In this document: piece after piece, positions 6,598-10,959 of the stretch
How the letters are laid out: each line of letters starts with the position of its first letter
Position numbering within the stretch: the stretch's first letter is position 1
Translations under genes and position numbers: made by a program
NCBI GenBank assembly: GCA_900550105.1
Contig: URQW01000085.1
Span: 1 to 10,959, forward strand
DNA from: an uncultured Pelosinus sp.
Lineage (GTDB): Bacteria > Bacillota > Negativicutes > UMGS1260
Length of the DNA: 10,959 nt
Reading direction: 5' to 3'
The notes under the pieces: model-generated
Databases searched by the model: none
Seen by the model: the letters and a program-made list of their open reading frames with translations, nothing else
Told to the model about the DNA's origin: nothing

Positions 6598-6744
6598 ATG
6601 GATAAAGAAAAAGAATCGTCTTATTATATGACAAAAGGACAAAAAAATGTAGCAAAAAATATGCCTTATTGCGATACACCTTGTCAAAAAGCAAAAGAAG
6701 CACCACAATCAAACCATAACGCCAAAGCAATCAGCCGTCCTTAA
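6598..6744 (+). CDS. Small basic protein with CxxxC, 48 aa, unknown
   Basis: A short gene with ribosome site AAGGTGAG eight bases before the ATG. The product (MDKEKESSYY... to ...NAKAISRP) is basic and hydrophilic, with many Lys, Gln and Asn and a YCDTPC motif holding its only two cysteines (C25, C29). Its stop codon TAA lies inside the loop of the terminator that ends the cluster, so gene and terminator are tightly fitted. No known family is recognised. Composition is similar to the 43-residue product of the same cluster. Confidence 0.6.
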   Translation: MDKEKESSYYMTKGQKNVAKNMPYCDTPCQKAKEAPQSNHNAKAISRP

Positions 6745-6763
6745 CGGACGGCTGATTTATTTT
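6729..6763 (+). terminator. Intrinsic terminator ending the small gene cluster
   Basis: AATCAGCCGTCC (6729-6740) pairs perfectly with GGACGGCTGATT (6746-6757) around a five-base loop that contains the TAA stop of the last small gene. The tail is TATTTT. On the opposite strand the hairpin directly follows the stop of the chemotaxis gene but has a poor T-run there, so it may slow leftward transcription only weakly. Confidence 0.85.
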
Positions 6764-7602
6764 ACTCGATACATAGAATTAGCAATTTCGGAAATCTCAA
6801 TGGCGGCATTGGCAAGACTTTCACTCGCTTTTGCCAAAGACTCAACAGTTGCTTCTTCTTTTGTAAGATTTCCATCCATTCCATTTAATTCTTGCAACAG
6901 AATCTGAACGATGGAGCTCATTTCCTCTAAACTTTTAACAATGCTGCCCACAGATTCAGAGCTTACCGTAGCAAGCTTTCTCACTTCCTGCGCTACAATA
7001 GCAAAGCCTTTGCCTGCTTCTCCAACACGAGCTGATTCAATCGAAGCATTTAGCCCTAACAAGTTAATCTGCTTCGTAATCGACTGAATTAAAGAAATGA
7101 CTTGATCGTTTTCGGCAATCGCTCGGTTTAAATCACTGCCAATCGAAACAATTTTTCGACTGCTCTTTGTGAGCAGTTCAGAGTGATGATTGAGCTCGAT
7201 CATGCCTGTAGCAAATTCTTCTGAAGAACCGGCTAATTCTTCAGCAACGGTTCGAATTTTCTCCTGTATGGCAATAGGCTGCGTAACTGTAATACAGCCT
7301 ACGACCGATTGGTTTTCTTTTATGGGTATGGCTCGCGCTACGTAAGGAATACCGTAAGAAGATTTTTCCCGCGATACTAAAGAAAATTGCGCTTTGCCAG
7401 TTTCTATACACTGCTTACTAACAACCCCTTTTACAGGATCGCCTTTTTTATTACCTAAATTCAATTTTTCGGCTGGAATATATTCTAAATAAACAGAATC
7501 GGCTACTACGGAAATTCCAATATCTTCTGGCATACTTTCTTGAATGTAAGAAGCAAGATCGGCATAATGCTGGAGAATTTCTTTAGCAGATAAACTAGCC
7601 AT
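6757..7602 (-). CDS. Soluble methyl-accepting chemotaxis-type signalling protein
   Basis: A 281-residue cytoplasmic receptor without membrane helices. The frame is open from 7641, but AAGGTGG stands six bases before the ATG at 7602, giving the start MASLSAKEIL. Residues 1 to about 110 form a small alpha/beta sensory region (ISVVADSVYLEYIP, then VARAIPIKENQSVVGCITVT) of PAS/GAF-like look that I cannot name. Residues from about 112 to 281 are the MCP signalling coiled coil. The conserved hairpin tip is INLLGLNASIESARVGEAG (179-197), followed by KGFAIVAQEVRKLA, which contacts CheA and CheW. The tip has G, S and S where many receptors have Ala. The coiled coil is short, so classic methylation heptads may be few. 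It is transcribed alone, opposite to the small genes on either side. Confidence 0.92.
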   Translation of the reverse strand: MASLSAKEILQHYADLASYIQESMPEDIGISVVADSVYLEYIPAEKLNLGNKKGDPVKGVVSKQCIETGKAQFSLVSREKSSYGIPYVARAIPIKENQSVVGCITVTQPIAIQEKIRTVAEELAGSSEEFATGMIELNHHSELLTKSSRKIVSIGSDLNRAIAENDQVISLIQSITKQINLLGLNASIESARVGEAGKGFAIVAQEVRKLATVSSESVGSIVKSLEEMSSIVQILLQELNGMDGNLTKEEATVESLAKASESLANAAIEISEIANSMYRVK

Positions 7603-7676
7603 ACTATCCCACCTTTTTTTGCAATAAGATCTTGAATTCATTGTAACTTTTCTACCAATGTTCAGGAAGTCCTGCT

Positions 7677-7689
7677 ACTGATTATCAGT
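7677..7689. repeat. 13-base perfect inverted repeat upstream of the chemotaxis gene
   Basis: ACTGATTATCAGT reads as two six-base arms around one central base. It overlaps the -10 of the sigma-D-like promoter candidate, so it could be an operator; it may also be chance. Confidence 0.4.
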
Positions 7690-7707
7690 GAATTCCAACT
7701 TTGTCTA
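7682..7707 (-). promoter_or_regulatory. Possible sigma-D (flagellar) promoter for the chemotaxis gene
   Basis: On the minus strand TAGA (7704-7707) is followed after 14 bases by ACTGATAA (7682-7689). The sigma-D pattern is TAAA, 14-16 bases, GCCGATAA. That is one mismatch in the first box and two in the second, at a fitting distance. It lies about 80 bases before the start codon of a gene type that sigma-D usually controls. Confidence 0.4.
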
Positions 7708-7748
7708 TAGGACCTGATCTCTGTTGAAAAACACTTCCCTCACATGTA

Positions 7749-7776
7749 ACAGCCCAACAGTAAAACTCATAAGATA
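7749..7776 (+). promoter_or_regulatory. Sigma-K-type (late mother-cell) promoter
   Basis: AC in the context AACA (7749-7750) is followed after 17 bases by CATAAGATA (7768-7776). This matches the sigma-K pattern (AC, 16-17 bases, CATANNNTA) at every fixed position. The start near 7783 gives a leader of about 37 bases with the ribosome site AGGGAGG before the ATG at 7820. The downstream genes encode small Cys-rich products as expected for late sporulation genes. Confidence 0.55.
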
Positions 7777-7819
7777 AAGCAGCAAAAAAACAGATATTAC
7801 ATAAAGGGAGGAAAACAGA

Positions 7820-7945
7820 ATGGCTCACGGCTGCCGCTGCGACTCCGATGTCTCATCGGGACCAACTGGCCTATTTATCATTATTGCCATTATTGTACTC
7901 TTATTCGCTTTAGTAGCTGTCGATCATGGTGCTTCCTGTTTTTAA
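7820..7945 (+). CDS. Small one-helix membrane protein, YjcZ-like sporulation peptide candidate, 41 aa
   Basis: A 41-residue product with a short Cys-bearing head (MAHGCRCDSD), a Ser/Gly/Pro linker (VSSGPTG), one hydrophobic helix (LFIIIAIIVLLFALVAV, about 18-34) and a short tail ending HGASCF. The ribosome site AAAGGGAGG precedes the ATG at a good distance. This layout, a tiny Gly/Cys-containing head followed by a single helix, resembles the YjcZ family of sporulation membrane peptides in Bacillus, although the sequence match is loose. The sigma-K-like promoter upstream supports expression in the mother cell late in sporulation. The next gene starts 23 bases after its stop and is probably cotranscribed. 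Function in the family is not known to me. Confidence 0.65.
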   Translation: MAHGCRCDSDVSSGPTGLFIIIAIIVLLFALVAVDHGASCF

Positions 7946-7968
7946 AAACTATATAAGAAGGTGATCTC

Positions 7969-8310
7969 ATGAGTGACCAGAATGAACAAGTTCCTTTGTG
8001 CAGCAAAATTGACGCAGTTTCGGTCAATACGCCACAAGATCCTTGGCGTCAACCTTCTTTCTCCGACAATTCTGCTTGTCACACCAGTTGTCCGCCAGAA
8101 CATCCCCTTGACACCAACAAGACAATTCACTGTTTTTGGGAACTCCGCCAGCTATCCCACGAAATATTTCGCTGCATTGGCTGCTCGCCTAGTGAAAGGC
8201 GTCTCTTAACCTTATTTACCTGCCTCATCTTAGAAGACCTCAATACGATTTATAAAGAAGTAGCAGAATGTAAAAGATTACTCTGTTGCCTGACTTCCCG
8301 TGATGAGTAA
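7969..8310 (+). CDS. Cys-rich protein, 113 aa, unknown, possible spore coat or crust protein
   Basis: A hydrophilic 113-residue protein with ten cysteines (11, 37, 41, 55, 69, 72, 85, 101, 106, 107). They include CHTSC (37-41), CIGC (69-72) and a CC pair near the end. The N-terminal half is Pro/Ser-rich and probably unfolded. The C-terminal half (from about 55) looks helical, with WELRQLSHEIFRC and LLTLFTCLILEDLNTIYKEVAECKRL. No signal peptide is present. The ribosome site AAGGTGATC lies before the ATG, and a strong terminator follows the stop by 18 bases. Being the second gene after a sigma-K-like promoter and so Cys-rich, it could be a cross-linked spore surface protein; this is inference. 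I do not recognise a family. Confidence 0.75.
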   Translation: MSDQNEQVPLCSKIDAVSVNTPQDPWRQPSFSDNSACHTSCPPEHPLDTNKTIHCFWELRQLSHEIFRCIGCSPSERRLLTLFTCLILEDLNTIYKEVAECKRLLCCLTSRDE

Positions 8311-8328
8311 GAAAACAAAACTCCAAAG

Positions 8329-8364
8329 AAAAAACTAGACAGCCACTTATCTGTCTAGTTTTTT
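8329..8364. terminator. Bidirectional intrinsic terminator between convergent genes
   Basis: AAAAAACTAGACAG (8329-8342) pairs perfectly with CTGTCTAGTTTTTT (8351-8364) over 14 base pairs with an eight-base loop. The outer A/T runs give a T-tract on both strands, so it can end the Cys-rich gene (rightward) and the histidine kinase gene (leftward). Confidence 0.9.
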
Positions 8365-8430
8365 CTCCCCAAAAGTCTAGTCATACAACCATCCGTGCAT
8401 CTGTTCATGATTTTTACTTGTGAGAAATAT

Positions 8431-10272
8431 CTAGGAAAGAGTCGGAAAACGGATCGAAAAAGAAGTTCCTGCTGCACTACTTGCCACCTGAATCGTAGCC
8501 TTATGTCGCGCGGCAATCCGATAGCAAACACTAAGCCCTAACCCTGTACCATTGCTTTTTGTTGTTGTAAAGGGAGTTCCAAGCTTTGCTAAAACATCCG
8601 TAGGTATTCCCGGTCCATTATCTTCTACGCCAAGGATCACATACTTTTCTTCTGTTAAAACAGATACTTTTACTTTTCCAGAAGTCGGCACAGCGTCTAA
8701 TGCGTTTTGCACAAGATTCGTTAGAAGCTGCTTGATTTCCCTATCATCTGCTAACGCATTCGGCGTATGAAGAACATCGATTGAAAAGGTAATTGTTTTT
8801 TCTTGTTCACGTGCGTAAGCTTCCATCAGATATTTAAGTTCTAGGACAACAGTTGCTAAATTCCGCGGCATTAAATGGGAAGCCTTATTCTTCGCAAGCG
8901 ATAAATATTCGGAAATAATAGAACTGGCTCGATCCAATTCATCAATCATTAAACAATAACTACTCTTTTCTTTAAATGGCAAATTTCTACTGTAATATTG
9001 TAAAAATCCTTTGACGGTTGTTAGCGGATTGCGCACCTCATGCGCAATGGTTGCTGCCATTTCGCCCACAAGATCGAGATTTCTTAACCGGGATAATTCC
9101 ATTTCAATCTGTTTCTTTTCAGTTAAATCATAAAAAACGAAAGTCCTAATATTACCTCTGTCAGTTACGCGGGTAGACATGAAGATTTGAAGCGGTATTA
9201 ATTCCTTGCCCGCCACCACCGCATCCGCAAAAAAGTTCTGATATACCTTTTCTGGCCCTTGACGGCAATTCTGCAATAATTTCTCCTGAAAGTTTAAAAC
9301 TTCTTTTAATCTTTTACCAATGACTTGATTTTTAGGTAACCCGAAAAGGTGCTCGGCGCCTTCATTCCAGATAATAATTCGTTCAAAAATATCCGTAGCG
9401 ACAATAGGAAATTCTGCAGTCTCTACAAGCAGTTGATAATTTTCTTCGGCCTCCACAAAAAATCTAGCTACAAGTTCGGACTGGTCTGGTAAAGACTTCG
9501 TTTGTAAAGCAACTTCAATAATGGCGAAAATAGCGCACCAGTGCCCTATATATTGCATTGATCTGCCTAAAATATTCCAATAACCGCCAATAAGTTTCTG
9601 CGGAAAAATAAAAAAAAGCCCTATTGTAATCAATAAAATGGACAAGCAAAACCATAAACTAAAGCGAATTCTGGTCCGAATATATCGTAAAAGCAAAATG
9701 ACAAACGTCTGAGAATACAATATAACGGCTAAGCCTAGTATAACTTGACGAAGGGCAGTAGCACCCTGATCAGGCTCAAAAAACGGCGGCATACTTTCTG
9801 TAGTAGCTAAAACAGCTATCGTAGCCATAAGAATAACTGAAGCGCTATAAACCCCCCAGATGGCTTGCCGAGGGTTCTTCAGAAAATATTGTTTACGCAA
9901 CATCGGTAAAAAACCACTCAAAAAGAAAAATAATGAAGAAATTACAACTCCCATATTATGAATCGTTACAATAATATTTTGCGACCTATAGTAGACAAAT
10001 GTTCCTCCCGCCAAAAAAGCGCCAACGCCGCTAATAAAAAAAGCACAACCAAATAACAGTAACGGTAAAGAATAATTTTGTTTTACAGCCTCAATAGAGA
10101 GGTAGGCAATACTCAATGCAGGAACAGTAATAAATAGAACATTTTCAAAAAATACAACAAGAAAAAAACACTGATTGCCAAAAATCTTTTCTTCGCTAGT
10201 AATAGCCCCTAGAATAATAAGAAAAATGAATAGAAGTACCATATTCCCCTGCAAAGGTCTTAATCTTTTCAT
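8431..10272 (-). CDS. Membrane PAS sensor histidine kinase (orphan, sporulation-kinase-like)
   Basis: A 613-residue kinase. Residues 9-256 hold about eight membrane helices with short loops, a MASE-like integral sensor module rather than an extracellular domain. A PAS domain follows (about 280-385, with VATDIFERIIIWNEGAEHLFG), then the dimerisation/phosphoacceptor region IAHEVRNPLTTVKGFLQYY with H411. The ATPase domain has the N-box LVQNALDAV (N523), the G1 box EDNGPGIP (550-557), TPFTTTK and the G2 box GTGLGLSVC (575-583). The H-box form HEVRNPLTTVKGFL is the one seen in Bacillus KinA-KinE kinases. No response regulator lies beside it, as is usual for kinases feeding a Spo0F/Spo0A route. A GGGAGGGG ribosome site precedes the ATG. 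The signal sensed is unknown, and the sporulation role is inferred from architecture and the nearby sporulation-type genes. Confidence 0.93.
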   Translation of the reverse strand: MKRLRPLQGNMVLLFIFLIILGAITSEEKIFGNQCFFLVVFFENVLFITVPALSIAYLSIEAVKQNYSLPLLLFGCAFFISGVGAFLAGGTFVYYRSQNIIVTIHNMGVVISSLFFFLSGFLPMLRKQYFLKNPRQAIWGVYSASVILMATIAVLATTESMPPFFEPDQGATALRQVILGLAVILYSQTFVILLLRYIRTRIRFSLWFCLSILLITIGLFFIFPQKLIGGYWNILGRSMQYIGHWCAIFAIIEVALQTKSLPDQSELVARFFVEAEENYQLLVETAEFPIVATDIFERIIIWNEGAEHLFGLPKNQVIGKRLKEVLNFQEKLLQNCRQGPEKVYQNFFADAVVAGKELIPLQIFMSTRVTDRGNIRTFVFYDLTEKKQIEMELSRLRNLDLVGEMAATIAHEVRNPLTTVKGFLQYYSRNLPFKEKSSYCLMIDELDRASSIISEYLSLAKNKASHLMPRNLATVVLELKYLMEAYAREQEKTITFSIDVLHTPNALADDREIKQLLTNLVQNALDAVPTSGKVKVSVLTEEKYVILGVEDNGPGIPTDVLAKLGTPFTTTKSNGTGLGLSVCYRIAARHKATIQVASSAAGTSFSIRFPTLS

Positions 10273-10315
10273 AGAACCCCTCCCGCACCAGGAAAATTTT
10301 TACTTTTAACTACTT

Positions 10316-10340
10316 ATTATATAAATTTTTCCATAATCCT
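10316..10340 (-). promoter_or_regulatory. Possible sigma-A -10 region of the histidine kinase gene
   Basis: On the minus strand the sequence TATATAAT offers a consensus TATAAT (10316-10321), about 45 bases before the start codon. The only -35-like hexamer, TTTAGA, is 19 bases from TATAAT, or 17 from the overlapping TATATA. Position is plausible but the match is weak. Confidence 0.3.
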
Positions 10341-10372
10341 TCTAAACTTCTCCTTAAAAACCAATTAATTAC

Positions 10373-10413
10373 AAAAATAAAAAAGCCTAATTCACCAGAG
10401 TGTGAATTAAGCT
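10373..10413 (-). terminator. Intrinsic terminator of the secreted protein gene
   Basis: On the minus strand AGCTTAATTCAC (10402-10413) pairs with GTGAATTAGGCT (10384-10395) over 12 pairs with one wobble and a six-base loop. The tail is TTTTTTATTTTT. It starts 29 bases after the stop of the 148-residue gene and also separates it from the histidine kinase. Confidence 0.88.
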
Positions 10414-10442
10414 CTTTATGTTTAGAGTTATATTCAATGGGT

Positions 10443-10889
10443 TTAGATTCTCACATCAATAATAGCAGAGATACCAACACCTTGTACCCGTGAAAAATGT
10501 AAAGGATTCTTACTGTTTATAGGAATTAGCCCTTTCACTCGAAACTGTGCGCCATTGAAATTTCCTTCTAACTGTAAGACAGCCTCTGTTTGCGCTACAA
10601 GGTCAGCATCGCCCGTAACCTGCGCAGCGCCAATATATCCACCGGAACCAACCGTAATAATTGGCACTACCTTTGTGGCATACTCGGTACCGACTCCTTG
10701 TTTTGCCATTAAACCATTAATAAAATTATTTAATGGCGTCGCCATACGGTCTACAATAAAACCAATACCGCCAACTTTTAAAATATCGCCTAAACCAAAA
10801 GCCGCTACATTCGCTGTAAAAACAGGAAGTCCCAGTAAGGCGAGAGCTAACAAGCCAATGAGAATTTTTTTGTGAAATACTTTTTTCAT
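10443..10889 (-). CDS. Secreted or cell-envelope protein of unknown function, 148 aa
   Basis: The frame is open from a TTG at 10895, but AGGAGG stands seven bases before the ATG at 10889 and only about one base before the TTG, so I take the ATG. A classical signal peptide is present: MKKVFHKK, a hydrophobic run ILIGLLALALLGLPVF, and a likely cleavage after VAA (28-30). The mature part of about 118 residues starts FGLGDILKVGGIGFIVDRMA. It contains a small helical segment (PLNNFINGLMAKQGV), a Gly/Val-rich stretch (VVPIITVGSGGYIGAAQVTG) and a beta-rich C-terminus ending GVGISAIIDVRI. There is no cysteine or anchor motif, so the product should be released or envelope-bound. I believe similar unnamed proteins occur in related anaerobes but cannot name a family. 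Its own terminator and ribosome site suggest a single-gene unit. Confidence 0.85.
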   Translation of the reverse strand: MKKVFHKKILIGLLALALLGLPVFTANVAAFGLGDILKVGGIGFIVDRMATPLNNFINGLMAKQGVGTEYATKVVPIITVGSGGYIGAAQVTGDADLVAQTEAVLQLEGNFNGAQFRVKGLIPINSKNPLHFSRVQGVGISAIIDVRI

Positions 10890-10916
10890 GGTCAAGCCTC
10901 CTCTTATCCTTGATTG

Positions 10917-10927
10917 AGAATTATTCT
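10917..10927. repeat. Short inverted repeat upstream of the secreted protein gene
   Basis: AGAATTATTCT has two five-base arms around one central base and lies 28 bases before the start codon. It might be an operator, but it is short and A/T-rich, and no clear -35 and -10 pair is visible before the window ends. Confidence 0.2.
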
Positions 10928-10959
10928 TGTTATTTATATTTTACCACATAAAAAAAAGT

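Noticed and set aside
7942..8209. Frames overlapping the Cys-rich 113-residue gene in other phases (62 and 78 residues)
   Set aside because: The frame from 7969 has the good ribosome site and the fitting terminator; the others lack one.
10555..10875. 106-residue plus-strand frame opposite the secreted protein gene
   Set aside because: Antisense shadow; the minus strand frame has a signal peptide, ribosome site and terminator.
1..10959. Mobile element, CRISPR, tRNA or phage gene
   Set aside because: I saw no transposase or integrase, no regularly spaced repeats, no tRNA-like cloverleaf and no terminal inverted repeats with target duplications.

Overview
The window reads as chromosomal DNA of an endospore-forming, motile Firmicute (Bacillota). 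Four things point there: strong AGGAGG-type ribosome binding sites, A/T-rich low-GC coding, intrinsic terminators with clean T-tracts, and a sigma-K-like promoter in front of small Cys-rich genes. Gene content and style would fit a Negativicutes spore former (Sporomusa/Pelosinus relatives), but that placement is an impression and no rRNA or marker gene confirms it.

Region 1 (26-5931, minus strand) is one tightly packed operon transcribed leftward. In order it encodes a substrate-binding lipoprotein, an ABC permease, an M20 aminoacylase-type amidohydrolase, a second ABC permease, the ABC ATPase, a Cys-rich DUF1847 protein and a PatB/MalY-type PLP C-S lyase. Genes overlap by 4-8 bases or sit 8-21 bases apart. 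A near-perfect sigma-A promoter (TTGACA, 17 bp, TATAAT) drives it, and a strong intrinsic terminator lies in the short leader before the first gene, so the operon is probably attenuated. The set resembles the Bacillus ytm/tcyJKLMN and yxe operons for sulfur amino acid derivatives. The inferred route is import of an N-acyl (S-substituted) cysteine or related amino acid, deacylation by the M20 enzyme, then beta-elimination by the lyase. The lyase frame stops at 274 residues, about two thirds of the family length, while a neighbouring frame continues in a family-like way to the window edge. This is a candidate frameshift.

Region 2 (about 5940-6765, plus strand) holds four very small hydrophilic genes (43, 54, 54 and 48 residues), each with a good ribosome binding site. 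A UUCG-loop terminator follows the first and another terminator follows the last. I recognise none of them.

Region 3 (6757-7707, minus) encodes a soluble chemotaxis-type signalling protein with a sigma-D-like promoter candidate. Region 4 (7749-8364, plus) is a two-gene unit: a 41-residue one-helix membrane peptide of YjcZ-like layout and a 113-residue protein with ten cysteines, behind a sigma-K-type promoter match and before a bidirectional terminator. Region 5 (8431-10272, minus) is an orphan eight-helix PAS histidine kinase of the type that feeds sporulation phosphorelays. Region 6 (10373-10889, minus) is a small secreted protein of unknown function with its own terminator. No tRNA, rRNA, CRISPR, transposase or phage gene is visible.
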